From contig JAKFVA010000021.1 of NCBI GenBank assembly GCA_021732385.1, forward strand, positions 44,250 through 108,249: DNA of 64,000 bases, read 5' to 3'. Numbering within the stretch: the stretch's first letter is position 1; the number at the start of each line of letters is the position of its first letter. Shown here piece by piece: positions 1-9,022 of the stretch. The notes beneath the pieces were generated by a model. It worked only from the letters and a program-made list of their open reading frames with translations. It did not search any database and was not told the origin of the DNA. Source of the DNA: Burkholderiales bacterium. GTDB taxonomy: Bacteria; Pseudomonadota; Gammaproteobacteria; Burkholderiales; Burkholderiaceae_C. The translations under genes and the position numbers were made by a program.

Positions 1-1705
1 AGAACTCGTCTTTGCCCACCACGGTAAATAGCGCGTCTGCCGATTCAAAGCCCAGTTGCGTGGCCAGGTCGTCGAGCTTGATGGCGGTTTTGCCCAGCCG
101 CTGCAGCAACTTTTCCACTGCCTCGCGGCCACGCGCTGCGGTCTCTTGAGCGGCCAGGGCGTTGAACCAGGCGCGCACCCGGCTTTTGGCGCGGCCCGTA
201 GTGAGGTAGCCCAGTTCGGGGTTGAGCCAGTCGCGCGAGGGGCCTGCGTTTTGCGCCCCCTCCTTGGCCACCACCACCTCCACCGTCTGGCCGTTTTGCA
301 GCGGTGTGTTCAAAGGCACCATCACGCCATCAACCCGCGCTCCCCGGCAGCGGTGGCCCAAACTGCTGTGCACGGCGTAGGCAAAGTCGACTGGCGAAGC
401 GCCCGGTGGCAGCTCGACCACCGAGGCTTCGGGCGTCAGCACATAAATGCGGTCATCCGGCGGTGCTTGCGCAGGCGCATGCGGCAACGGACCATCCAGC
501 TGACCGCTGGCCATCTCGCGCTGCCAGGCCAGCAGTTGGCGCAGCACGGCAATGCGCGCATCGTAGGCGCTGCTGGCCGATACCCCGGCATAGCCTTTGA
601 TACCCGCTTCCTTGTAGGCCCAGTGCGCCGCCACGCCGTGCTCTGCATGGTCGTGCATGGCCTGGGTGCGGATCTGGATTTCTATAGCGCGGCCTTCATT
701 GCCCGCGTGCCCGCTGCCTGGCGCCTCGCGCACCACGGTGTGCAGCGACTGGTAGCCGTTGGCTTTGGGGCGGGCAATGTAGTCGTCAAATTCACGCTCA
801 AGTGGCACAAAATGGGCATGCACCCAGGCCAGTGCGCTGTAGCAGGCAGGCACGCTGCCTACCACCACGCGCAGGCCCAGAATGTCGAGCACTTGCTCAA
901 ACCCCAACGACTTGCCGCGCATTTTTTTGACAATGCTGTAGATGTGTTTGGGTCGGCCAAAAACCGTTACCGCTAGGCCCTGCGCCTGCAAGGCCTGCTC
1001 CAGGCTGCTGCGCAACTGCTCAACATAGGCCTCGCGCTCGCCGCGTTTTTCATCGAGCAAGGCGGCAATCTGGCGGTAGGTTTGCGGCTCCAGAAAGCGA
1101 AAGGCCAGGTCTTCCAGCTCCCACTTGATCTGCCAAATACCCAGCCGATTGGCCAGCGGTGCCAGCACCAGCAAACACTCTTGTGCCACCTCGGGCGGCG
1201 CAATTTGCTTGGCAGCGGCAAAGTAACGCAGGGTTTGCAAGCGCGAGGCCAGATACAGCATGACCACCCGCAAATCGCGCGAGAACGCAAGGAGCATCTT
1301 GCGCACGGTTTCGGTTTGCTCGGCCCCCTGGGCCATGTCCTGCGCCTTGTTGGAAAACTTGGTACCGGCATGCTGGCGGGTATGCCGCTGCAGGCGAACC
1401 AGTTGCAGGGTTTCATACGCCAGCGCAGCCAGCGCTACGTCAAAGGCCTTGGTCAGCACCTCCAGCGGGCGCTGCAGGTGCTCGCCGGCATACACCAGGT
1501 AGCAGGCGGCCTGCATCTCGGGCGCGCCGTCAAGCTCGGCCAGCAAAGCGGCTAGCGCATCGGCATGGGCCAATGTAGGCTCGCCAGTGGGCAACTGCTG
1601 GCCTGCCAGCAGCGGCTGGGCAAAGGCACGGGCACGCGCCAGCAAGTCGTTTGGCGGGCTTGAGATTGCGGGGCTGCCGTTGGCGGTGGAATCGTTAAAT
1701 TGCAT
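1..1705 (-). CDS. relA: RelA, GTP pyrophosphokinase (C-terminus beyond the window)
   Basis: Ribosome-associated (p)ppGpp synthetase of the stringent response. The visible 568 codons cover the degenerate hydrolase region, the synthetase domain and the start of the TGS domain; the C-terminal regulatory domains lie past the left edge. The HD hydrolase motif is absent near residues 70-150, as in true RelA. The synthetase carries RPKHIYSIVKKM, then EFDDYIARPKANGYQSLHT. The EFDD motif, instead of the RFKD of bifunctional SpoT, marks a synthetase-only RelA. TGS begins around DRIYVLTPEASVVELP. The ATG start at 1705 lies 11 bases after the stop of the upstream hydrolase gene, so the two are probably cotranscribed. 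Confidence 0.95.
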   Translation of the reverse strand, partial: MQFNDSTANGSPAISSPPNDLLARARAFAQPLLAGQQLPTGEPTLAHADALAALLAELDGAPEMQAACYLVYAGEHLQRPLEVLTKAFDVALAALAYETLQLVRLQRHTRQHAGTKFSNKAQDMAQGAEQTETVRKMLLAFSRDLRVVMLYLASRLQTLRYFAAAKQIAPPEVAQECLLVLAPLANRLGIWQIKWELEDLAFRFLEPQTYRQIAALLDEKRGEREAYVEQLRSSLEQALQAQGLAVTVFGRPKHIYSIVKKMRGKSLGFEQVLDILGLRVVVGSVPACYSALAWVHAHFVPLEREFDDYIARPKANGYQSLHTVVREAPGSGHAGNEGRAIEIQIRTQAMHDHAEHGVAAHWAYKEAGIKGYAGVSASSAYDARIAVLRQLLAWQREMASGQLDGPLPHAPAQAPPDDRIYVLTPEASVVELPPGASPVDFAYAVHSSLGHRCRGARVDGVMVPLNTPLQNGQTVEVVVAKEGAQNAGPSRDWLNPELGYLTTGRAKSRVRAWFNALAAQETAARGREAVEKLLQRLGKTAIKLDDLATQLGFESADALFTVVGKDEF

Positions 1706-1716
1706 CAGCCCAATTG

Positions 1717-2640
1717 TCAGGCGGCCAGCAAGAAGTCGGCGACCACCTGCGATTGCTGCGGCATGACCAGCGTGGGTGCGTGGCCCACCCCGGCAAACTC
1801 CAACAGCCGGGCACGCGGGCCGCGCTGGCTCATTTCCTGCGCGGTGGCAGGCGAGAGCAGGTCGGAGTGCTCGCCGCGCAGCAGCAAGGTCGGCGCGTTA
1901 ATGGCGTCGTACAGCGCCCACAGCGCGGCTTCACCCGCCTGGGCGGCCTCGGGTGTCATGGCGCGAAACGGCGCGCCTATGGCGGGATCATAGTGCAGCA
2001 TTAGGGCAGCGCTGTCGCTGGCATCACTGGCTGGCACGGGCTTGACCATGTGGCGCGACAGCGCCAGCCACTGCGCAGGTGTATGCGGGCCAAAGCTGCT
2101 GGAGATGGTCCACAGCGCATCGGCGGCCGCTTGCAGGCTGGCAAAGTGGCCACCGGGTGTCAAGGGCTGGCCGACATACTGGGCAATGCGCTGCAGCGAC
2201 ACCCATTCAATACGCGGGCCCACGTCGTTGAGCACCAGGCGGCGCACCGGCGCGGGCAACGGCAGCCCGGCGCCGCACACCGCCAGGCCAATCAGCCCGC
2301 CCATGCTGGTGCCCACCCAGTCCAGCGTAGCCAGCGGCGCTTGCGCATGCAGGTGGGCCAGCAGGCCCGCCATGTCGGCCGCATAGGTGGGAATCTGGTA
2401 GAGCGTGGGGTCGGCCAGCCAGCCGCTTTGGCCGCGGCCCGCCACATCAGGGCAAATAACGCGAATCGGCGCGCTGGCCTGGGCGCACAGCTGCTGCGCC
2501 AGCGCGTCAAAGTCGCGGCCCTGGCGCGTCAGGCCGTGCACGCAAACCACCGCATGCGCGGCAGTGGGCGCCCCCCATTGCCAGTACGCCATGGTATGGC
2601 CAGCCGGGCAGGCGATGTGGTGCAGTGTGGGTTCGGTCAT
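1717..2640 (-). CDS. alpha/beta-fold hydrolase
   Basis: A 307-residue single-domain alpha/beta hydrolase, probably cytoplasmic since no signal peptide is seen. The oxyanion-hole motif is VCVHGLTRQGRDFD (about residue 33), the nucleophile elbow GTSMGG supplies the Ser, the acidic residue lies in LLRGEHSDLL and the catalytic His in GVGHAPTL near the C-terminus. The substrate cannot be told; the family includes esterases, haloperoxidase-like enzymes and C-C hydrolases. It directly precedes relA on the same strand with an 11-base gap. Its ATG lies only about 11 bases from an 84-bp dispersed repeat, so its promoter must lie inside or beyond that repeat. Confidence 0.85.
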   Translation of the reverse strand: MTEPTLHHIACPAGHTMAYWQWGAPTAAHAVVCVHGLTRQGRDFDALAQQLCAQASAPIRVICPDVAGRGQSGWLADPTLYQIPTYAADMAGLLAHLHAQAPLATLDWVGTSMGGLIGLAVCGAGLPLPAPVRRLVLNDVGPRIEWVSLQRIAQYVGQPLTPGGHFASLQAAADALWTISSSFGPHTPAQWLALSRHMVKPVPASDASDSAALMLHYDPAIGAPFRAMTPEAAQAGEAALWALYDAINAPTLLLRGEHSDLLSPATAQEMSQRGPRARLLEFAGVGHAPTLVMPQQSQVVADFLLAA

Positions 2641-2651
2641 GGCGCAGGTAT

Positions 2652-2735
2652 GCTACAAAATAGAGAGTAATAAAGGATAGCGGCACCCGCACATCCCTAT
2701 TGGTTTACAAGGCAATTTGCAATGCAAAAAAGGCC
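2652..2735 (+). repeat. 84-bp dispersed element, copy A
   Basis: One of eight intergenic copies. It reads GCTAC... then ATAGCGGCACCCGCACAT, ending in AAAAAAGGCC. It departs from the family core by one base (CACCCGC for TACCCGC). It is oriented away from the hydrolase start and its 3' end runs into the terminator hairpin of the pha operon. Confidence 0.8.
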
Positions 2736-2756
2736 ATTTTTATTGCAAAAATGGCC
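2725..2756 (-). terminator. rho-independent terminator of the pha operon
   Basis: A perfect 10-bp stem (GGCCATTTTT / AAAAATGGCC, 2732-2741 and 2747-2756) with a 5-base loop. On the minus strand it is followed by six T, about 90 bases beyond the phaB stop codon. Its left arm overlaps the 3' end of repeat copy A. Confidence 0.85.
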
Positions 2757-2845
2757 CCGCGTGGCATTTGGGTGGCGGTTTGGCAGATTGGGGCGATTCA
2801 GGGCGCTTTGCGCTCCCGAATTGCCGCGTAAACCACCTGCCCCGG

Positions 2846-3583
2846 TCAACCCATATGCAAACCGCCATTGAGCGAGAAGTCTGCGCCTGTGGCGTAGCCG
2901 CCTTCGTCTGACGAAATCCAGGAAATGATGGAAGCGATTTCTTCCGGTGTGCCCAGTCGCTTGGCCGGTACACCCGAGACAATTTTCTCCAGCACATCCG
3001 GGCGAATCGCCTTGACCATGTCGGTGCCGATATAGCCAGGGCTCACCGTGTTGACGGTGACGCCCTTGGCCGCCACCTCTTGCGCCAGCGCCATGGTGAA
3101 GCCGTGCAGGCCGGCCTTGGCGGTGGAGTAGTTCACCTGGCCAAACTGGCCTTTTTGCCCGTTGACCGAGCTGATGTTGACAATGCGGCCCCAGCCCGCC
3201 TCAATCATGTTTTCAATCACCTGCTTGGTGACGTTGAACATGCTGTCGAGGTTGGTGGAGATCACGGCGTCCCAATCGGCCTTGGCCATTTTGCGGAACT
3301 GGCCATCACGCGTGATACCGGCGTTGTTCACCAGCACGCTGACTGGCCCAACCTCAGCCTTGACTTTGGCAAAGGCCTCTACCGTGGAATCCCAATCGCC
3401 CACATTGCCCACCGAGGCGCGAAAGGTGTAGCCCAGGGCCTTTTGCTCGTCCAGCCATTTGTTGAAATCGCGCGTGGGGCCGCAACCGGCCACCACGGTA
3501 AAGCCGTCTTTGTGCAGGCGCTGGCAAATGCCGGTACCAATGCCGCCCATGCCGCCGGTTACATACGCTACGCGTTTTGTCAT
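2846..3583 (-). CDS. phaB: acetoacetyl-CoA reductase
   Basis: NADPH-dependent reduction of acetoacetyl-CoA to (R)-3-hydroxybutyryl-CoA, the second step of PHB synthesis. It is a 245-residue short-chain dehydrogenase: cofactor-binding TGGMGGIG at residues 10-17, NNAG around 88, and the catalytic Ser/Tyr/Lys in NISSVNGQKGQFGQVNYSTAKAG. Length and motifs match PhaB/PhbB closely. A GGAG ribosome site precedes the ATG. It is the last gene of phaC-phaA-phaB, 41 bases after phaA, and is followed by a strong terminator. Confidence 0.96.
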   Translation of the reverse strand: MTKRVAYVTGGMGGIGTGICQRLHKDGFTVVAGCGPTRDFNKWLDEQKALGYTFRASVGNVGDWDSTVEAFAKVKAEVGPVSVLVNNAGITRDGQFRKMAKADWDAVISTNLDSMFNVTKQVIENMIEAGWGRIVNISSVNGQKGQFGQVNYSTAKAGLHGFTMALAQEVAAKGVTVNTVSPGYIGTDMVKAIRPDVLEKIVSGVPAKRLGTPEEIASIISWISSDEGGYATGADFSLNGGLHMG

Positions 3584-3624
3584 GTTTGTCGCTCCGTTAT
3601 TTGTCGTTTTAGCTTACCGTTAAA

Positions 3625-4803
3625 TCAGCGTTCCAATGTGAGGGCAACCCCCATGCCGCCGCCAATACACAGGCTGGCAATGCCCTTTTTGGCATCGCGT
3701 TTTTGCATTTCGTGAATCAGCGTCACCAAAATGCGGCAGCCGGACGCGCCAATCGGGTGGCCAATGGCAATCGCACCGCCGTTCACGTTGACTTTGCTGG
3801 TGTCCCAGCCCATCTCGTTGTTGACGGCGCAGGCCTGCGCGGCAAAGGCTTCGTTGATTTCCAGCAAGTCCAGGTCTTGCGGCTTCCAGCCGGCGCGCGC
3901 CAGTGCCTTGGTGGACGCAGGCACCGGGCCCATGCCCATGGTGGCGGGGTCCAGCCCGCTGGTGGCAAAGCTGGCAATGCGCGCCAGCGGCTTCAAGCCA
4001 AGCGCGGCAGCTTTGGCAGCGCTCATTACCATCACGGCCGCCGCGCCGTCGTTGAGGCCCGAGGCATTGCCTGCGGTCACGCCACCGGCTTTGTCAAACG
4101 CCGGGCGCAGGCCAGCCAGGGCGTCGGCACTGGTTTTTTTGTTGATGAATTCGTCTTCGGTAAAAACAATCGGGTCGCCTTTTTTCTGCGCAATGCTGAC
4201 CGGCACAATTTCGTCTTTAAAGCGGCCAGCGGCTTGCGCGGAGGCGGCTTTTTGCTGGCTGGCCAGCGCCAGCGCGTCCTGCGCTTCGCGGCTGATGTTG
4301 TATTTTTTGGCCACGTTCTCGGCGGTGATGCCCATGTGGTACTGGTTGTACACATCCAGCAGGCCATCAACAATCATGGAATCGATCATCTTCCAGTCGC
4401 CCATGCGCTGGCCATCGCGCGAGCCCAGCAGCACATGCGGCGCGGCGCTCATGTTTTCCTGGCCACCGGCAATCACAATCTCGGAGTCGCCCCAGGCCAC
4501 GGCTTGGGCGGCCAGCATCACGGCTTTCAGGCCCGAGCCGCACACAGCGTTGATGGTCAGGCCAGGCACGGCTTGCGGCAGTCCGCTTTTGATAACGCTT
4601 TGGCGCGCCGGGTTCTGCCCCGACCCCGCAGCCAGCACCTGGCCCATGATGACTTCGCCAATCAAATCGGTGGGCAGCCCGCTGCGCTCCAGCACGGCCT
4701 TGATGACGATGGCACCCAGTTCAGGGGCCGGTGTTTTGGCGAGCGTGCCACCAAATTTGCCCACGGCGGTGCGGGCGGCGCTGACGATGACGATGTCTTG
4801 CAT
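3625..4803 (-). CDS. phaA: acetyl-CoA acetyltransferase (beta-ketothiolase)
   Basis: Condenses two acetyl-CoA to acetoacetyl-CoA, feeding PHB synthesis. It is a 392-residue biosynthetic thiolase of normal length. The acyl-accepting Cys lies in NAVCGSGLKAV (about residue 89), the catalytic His in GGAIAIGHPIGASG (about 348) and the second Cys in SLCIGGGMG (about 378). A CGGAGAT ribosome site precedes the ATG. It lies between phaC (39-base gap) and phaB on the same strand. Confidence 0.96.
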   Translation of the reverse strand: MQDIVIVSAARTAVGKFGGTLAKTPAPELGAIVIKAVLERSGLPTDLIGEVIMGQVLAAGSGQNPARQSVIKSGLPQAVPGLTINAVCGSGLKAVMLAAQAVAWGDSEIVIAGGQENMSAAPHVLLGSRDGQRMGDWKMIDSMIVDGLLDVYNQYHMGITAENVAKKYNISREAQDALALASQQKAASAQAAGRFKDEIVPVSIAQKKGDPIVFTEDEFINKKTSADALAGLRPAFDKAGGVTAGNASGLNDGAAAVMVMSAAKAAALGLKPLARIASFATSGLDPATMGMGPVPASTKALARAGWKPQDLDLLEINEAFAAQACAVNNEMGWDTSKVNVNGGAIAIGHPIGASGCRILVTLIHEMQKRDAKKGIASLCIGGGMGVALTLER

Positions 4804-4842
4804 TTTTTTATCTCCGGTTGTTGGTTCTAGAAAAAACAGGGT

Positions 4843-6651
4843 TCAGGCTTTGGCTTTGACGTAGCGGCCTGGTGCAGGCTCAATGGCTTTGTACTTGGCG
4901 CTGCCGTAGCTTTTGGGCGCGGCGATTTTTGCGCCGCCATGCCCGGCCAGCCAGGCTGACCAATCGCTCCACCAACTGCCAGGGTGCTCGGCGGCGCCCG
5001 TTAGCCACTCGTCAAAGCGCGCGGGAAAGCCTGTTTTGGGTAGCGTATTGCGAATCCAGTGCGAGCGCTTATTCTTGGCGGGCGGATTGATAACGCCAGC
5101 AATATGGCCCGACGCGCCCATGACAAAGCGAATCGGGCCGCTCAGGTGCTGCGTGCTGGCGTAGGCCCCGCCAACCGGCACGATGTGGTCTTCGCGCGAG
5201 CCGTACACATAGGTGGGCAAGTTGATTTTGGCCAAATCGATTTTCTCGCCGCAAACCAGCACCTTGCCGGGCTGGCACAGCGAATTTTCGTGGTAGGTGT
5301 GGCGCAGGTACCAGCAGTACATGGGGCCGGGCAGATTAGTGGAGTCGCTGTTCCAGTAGAGCAGGTCAAACGGCGGCGGCGTCTCGCCCTTGAGGTAATT
5401 TCCCACCACGTAATTCCACACCAAATCGTTGGGCCGCAAAAAGCTGAAGGTGGTGGCCAGCTCCTGGCCTTTGAGCAAACCGCCCTGCCCCATTTGCATC
5501 TCGCGCAGCTTGACAAAACCTTCGTCAATGAACAAATCGAGCACGCCGGTGTCGGAAAAATCGAGCAAGGTGGTGAGCAGCGTCAAGCTGGCCACGGGCG
5601 ATTTGGCCCCGCCCTGCCCGCGTGCCGCCAGCACGGCCAGCGCGGTAGACAAAATCGTGCCGCCCACGCAAAAGCCCAGCGCGTTGATTTTTTTCGCGCC
5701 CGTGAGCTCTTGCGTGACCGCAATAGCCTTGATGGCGGCCTGCTCGATGTAATCATCCCAGGTGAGCTTGCCCTGGGATTCATCGACATTGCGCCAGCTC
5801 ACCACAAACGTGCGATGGCCCTGCTCCACCACGTAACGAATCAGCGAATTCTCGGGCTGCAAATCGAGGATGTAGTACTTGTTGATGCAGGGCGGCACAA
5901 ACAAGAAGGGCCGCTCATAAACCTGCGCATTGGCCTGCGCACCCGCAGCGGTTTTGCTGCGTGCGGTGGTCTTGGGTGGCACAGCGGCTGACGCGATGGG
6001 CTTGTACTCAATCAGCTGGAACAAATCGTTTTCAAACACCACCGCGCCCTCGGTGGTGGCCACGTTTTTGCCCACCTCAAACTGCGCCTCGTCGGTTTGG
6101 CTGACATGGCCCTGGCGCAGGTCGTGCAGCAGGTTTTTCATGCCCTGGGCAATGCTCTCGCCCTTGCTGGTAATGGCCTTTTGCTGCGCCTCGGCATTCA
6201 GCGCCATGAAGTTGCTGGGCGAACTGGCGGCCAGCATCTGCTCGGTGGCAAAACGCACGCGGCCACGGGTTTTTTCGTCGGCCTGCAAGGCGTCGGCCAG
6301 GTGCATGAGGGTTTGCGAGTTGAGGCTATAGAGCGCCGCCGAAAAAGCCGACACCGGGTTGTGGCTCCAGGCGGGTGTGGCAAAGCGCTTGTCTTGCAAC
6401 GTGGGATTGCCCTGCAAGCCCTGGTTCCACAACGCCGTGGCCTGGCTAATGTAATCTTGCTGGATTTGCTGCAACTTGGCGGCGTCAAACGAGGCGGCTG
6501 GCAGGCTGGACAAGCCCTGCGGTGCCGACAGCGCGCCACCTTGCATGGCCTGCTGCACTTGCTGCGAGAGGGCGCTGGCCATCGGCCCCCACATCGACGC
6601 AAAATCGGGCATTCCCGTGGCACCCAAGCCGGGCGGTTGTGTTGTGTTCAC
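4843..6651 (-). CDS. phaC: class I poly(3-hydroxyalkanoate) synthase
   Basis: Polymerises (R)-3-hydroxybutyryl-CoA into PHB at the granule surface. The product is 602 residues from a GTG start chosen because GAGGAGA sits four bases upstream; an in-frame ATG 87 bases earlier lacks such a site. The lipase-like box GFCVGG carries the nucleophilic Cys near residue 328, and the catalytic His lies in GHIAGVINPP. PhaC_N features such as VPPCINKYYILDLQP are intact. An Ala/Thr/Lys-rich insert of about 20 residues (near 222-242) separates QLIEYKP from ERPFLFVPP; from memory it is not present in the Cupriavidus enzyme. First gene of phaC-phaA-phaB. Confidence 0.95.
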   Translation of the reverse strand: MNTTQPPGLGATGMPDFASMWGPMASALSQQVQQAMQGGALSAPQGLSSLPAASFDAAKLQQIQQDYISQATALWNQGLQGNPTLQDKRFATPAWSHNPVSAFSAALYSLNSQTLMHLADALQADEKTRGRVRFATEQMLAASSPSNFMALNAEAQQKAITSKGESIAQGMKNLLHDLRQGHVSQTDEAQFEVGKNVATTEGAVVFENDLFQLIEYKPIASAAVPPKTTARSKTAAGAQANAQVYERPFLFVPPCINKYYILDLQPENSLIRYVVEQGHRTFVVSWRNVDESQGKLTWDDYIEQAAIKAIAVTQELTGAKKINALGFCVGGTILSTALAVLAARGQGGAKSPVASLTLLTTLLDFSDTGVLDLFIDEGFVKLREMQMGQGGLLKGQELATTFSFLRPNDLVWNYVVGNYLKGETPPPFDLLYWNSDSTNLPGPMYCWYLRHTYHENSLCQPGKVLVCGEKIDLAKINLPTYVYGSREDHIVPVGGAYASTQHLSGPIRFVMGASGHIAGVINPPAKNKRSHWIRNTLPKTGFPARFDEWLTGAAEHPGSWWSDWSAWLAGHGGAKIAAPKSYGSAKYKAIEPAPGRYVKAKA

Positions 6652-6781
6652 GCTGTCTCCTCGTGATTTATAGGCAGTCTGCCAGAGGAGTATCTCAGGT
6701 TTAGCTTTGTGCCTGCTGACGCAAAGCCGGCTATTCAACTCACTAGCGAGTGCGCGTCGCCAGCACTGCCATCACCCAATT

Positions 6782-6865
6782 GCTATCAAATGCATAGTAA
6801 ATAATGATAGCGGTACCCGCACGCTAGTATTAGCTTAATGATGCATTTGATGCTTGAAATCAGCC
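6782..6865 (+). repeat. 84-bp dispersed element, copy B
   Basis: Reads GCTATC... ATAGCGGTACCCGCACG... and ends with TTGATGCTTGAAATCAGCC. It is the left half of an inverted pair with copy C; the pair spans 6782-7028. Confidence 0.85.
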
Positions 6866-6945
6866 TGTTTTTATAAATTCTGCTGAATTTGAGGCTATTA
6901 GAAGTGTCAGCCGGTACGTGAGGGGCTGATTTTTAGAGTTTTTTT

Positions 6946-7028
6946 GCTTTATTCAAGCAGAAAATCAGCTTGCAAATCAACAGGGACGCGCGGGTAGTGC
7001 TATTACTTTTTACTACAATTTCAGGCGC
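6946..7028 (-). repeat. 83-bp dispersed element, copy C
   Basis: On the minus strand it begins GCGCCTGAAATTGTAGTAAAA and holds the core ATAGCACTACCCGCGCGT. Its 5' end is 62 bases past the stop codon of the DUF11 gene, in the same orientation. It forms an inverted pair with copy B. Confidence 0.85.
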
Positions 7029-7090
7029 ATTTGAGTCGGCTGAGCAGATGCTGGAAAAATAACATGGTGTGGTTACAGGCGGCAGATCAT

Positions 7091-8814
7091 TTACTGCCCA
7101 GTTGCAGTGATGCTGCAGACAATGCTGAACGTCAAGGTGGAGTTGGCTGGCAAACTGGTCAGAGTGATGCCCGCGCCTTGCAAATTGGCGATAGTCACGT
7201 TCCCAGCCGCTGGACAAACTGCCGCACCCGTTACGCCGGTACAAGTTATTGATGTGCAATTCATGCCGGCGACTATGGGGTCAGTAAGCACGGCCCCCGA
7301 GGCGTCGGCAGGGCCCATGTTTGCGACAGTGACGGTGTAGCTAGTCGTTGCGCCCGCAAAGACCGCATTGGCACCGTTACTTTTGTTGATGGTTAGATTA
7401 ACCAGGCCTATCACTCTGTCAGCGTCAGTAGCGGTGTTGTTGGCCAAAACAGAATCCACCACGGTGGAGTTGGGAATTACTGAAACGGTGTTGGTTACCG
7501 TGCCCGCACTTGCTGTCACGGTAGCAATTACGGTAAGCGTCAAAGTTGAACCCACCGAAGAATTGGCAATTACCAAACCATTACCTTCCAATGCGGCTAT
7601 GGTCAGCACTGCAGGACAAGCCGTACCAGCAGAAGCGGTACAGGTCACAGAGTTTTTCGTTAATCCGGCTGCAACTGGGTCCACTACGGTAGTGGTTACA
7701 GCGGGCTCCGGCCCTGCATTTGTAACGACGATGGTGTAGGAAGTTGTTGAATTTTGCAGCAGCGAAGTCTGGTTGTTGGTTTTTGTGACTCTAATATCTG
7801 CGCTGCGCACCCTGGTATTCACGGTCAAAGTTACATTACCGAAATCACTGTTGTAGTGGTAGGAGCTGCCCGAAAAGTCATGCACTAAACCGGATACAAC
7901 GGATGTCCCGCCTGAAAGTACCCTGACGGTATAGGTCGTCAAAATTGGATCGCCGCCAGCCCCCCCCCGGGGTAAGGTGCAGGGCCAACACAGGAGCGGT
8001 AATTTGGCAAAAGAGGGTTGTTCTGCCAGCCGCAAGCGTCCCCATAAGGCGTGCTGTTAACTGCCCCCGTTGGCTGGGCATAAGTGGTTGACACACTTAG
8101 CACCTGAAACACCGTACTGGGCCAGGCAATAAAATTTTCGAGCTGATCGTAGCCGCCCGTTGCCGTGGCAGTTAAATAGGAATAGGTGTAGACCTCCCCC
8201 ACATAAGCCAGGGTGGGACCAGAAATCTGCCGAATCAAATTACGGTTTTGTGATATCAGCCTTTCCACGTATAACTCGCGGTTGGCGGGCGTACTGATGC
8301 TGAGAGGTACGCCACCAGCGTTGCCAGTAACGCTGATGGTAAAAGTTCTTGTTCTATCAAAAGATGTAGCGGCGCGGGCGATGCTCACATTGAAGTACAA
8401 ATCAGCACAATTGGCCGATGGCGTACTGATGGTGTATTGTGAGGGTGCTTGCGCCGTGGCCGTGCCGCTGGTTAACGTACCGTAAGCGATGCTAGAGGCA
8501 CCAGAAACTGAAATGACGGTAGAGCCAGCACCCAAATTTAGCGTTGCATTCAAGTTGGTAATCGTCGCTCCACCCGTGTTACAGACCCGTGCACCCACCG
8601 GAAAAGTATCTGGCCCGTCAGTAACAGGCCTATTGGAGTCCAGCCCAATGACGTTCCAGGTAGTAGGCGCAATAGTCAGGTTTTGCGCTGACGCCCATTG
8701 ACTTGAAATTAACAACGCTAGTGCCAGAGCAACTTTTGGCAATACCGCGCAACTGGCAACTACTTTTCTGATGAGCGCACTACGCACTTTGATCCATGAG
8801 GTGAAGTTAGCCAT
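7091..8814 (-). pseudogene. secreted DUF11-repeat surface protein gene, frame broken at a G9 tract
   Basis: The 5' part (8814 to 7939) encodes a signal peptide (ALALALLISSQWASA, cleavage likely after ASA-Q) and a beta-rich secreted domain of about 270 residues. It stops soon after a run of nine G on the coding strand. With one more G (or two fewer) the frame continues from PYPGGG into AGGDPILTTYTVRVLSGG and then two DUF11 domains: one starting ADIRVTKTNNQTS, one starting VNLTINKSNGANAVF. DUF11 domains occur in large bacterial surface proteins. The second domain ends early (CSITATGQ), so the 3' end also looks truncated. Whether this is a pseudogene, a phase-variable gene or a sequencing error cannot be told from one sequence. 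Confidence 0.8.
7960..7968 (-). repeat. homopolymeric tract, nine G on the coding strand
   Basis: Nine consecutive C on the plus strand followed by GGGG. The tract lies inside the coding region of the DUF11 surface-protein gene, exactly where the reading frame changes. Ten G (or seven) would join the two halves in frame. Confidence 0.9.
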
Positions 8815-9022
8815 TCAAACTATTGTATTAAATAGTAGCTTTACAGACAGCCGCGCCTGGGTAAAAGTGATGAAACAGCGACTTAATTGACATAAAACCT
8901 CTACTTGATGAAACTTTTTAATGTGCATTTTGGACTTAGCCTTTTGTTTCACAAAGCCAACCACCCGCCTTCAAAAGCAAAAATGACATGTTTGTCTAAA
9001 CGCTAATTTTTTAGAGCAACCT

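Larger units (their letters stand above)
6652..7090. other. 439-bp intergenic region holding two repeat copies in inverted orientation
   Basis: No credible gene is present. The region separates phaC from the 3' end of the DUF11 surface-protein gene. It holds repeat copies B (plus) and C (minus), whose 3' ends face each other across about 80 bases of AT-rich DNA. An 11-bp perfect inverted repeat (ATCAAATGCAT at 6785-6795, ATGCATTTGAT at 6841-6851) lies within copy B. The phaC promoter should lie in the right part of the region, but I could not identify convincing -35/-10 boxes. Confidence 0.7.

Noticed and set aside
3703..4830. A 375-codon plus-strand open frame opposite phaA
   Set aside because: It is fully antisense to phaA, which is unmistakable; composition is Arg/His/Gly/Ala-rich as expected for a reversed GC-rich gene.
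5059..5991. A 310-codon plus-strand open frame opposite phaC
   Set aside because: Mirror of the phaC coding frame, no recognisable domain.
6933..7259. A 108-codon minus-strand open frame over the 3' end of the DUF11 gene and repeat C
   Set aside because: It lies in another frame of the DUF11 domain and runs through the dispersed repeat; it does not continue the DUF11 pattern.
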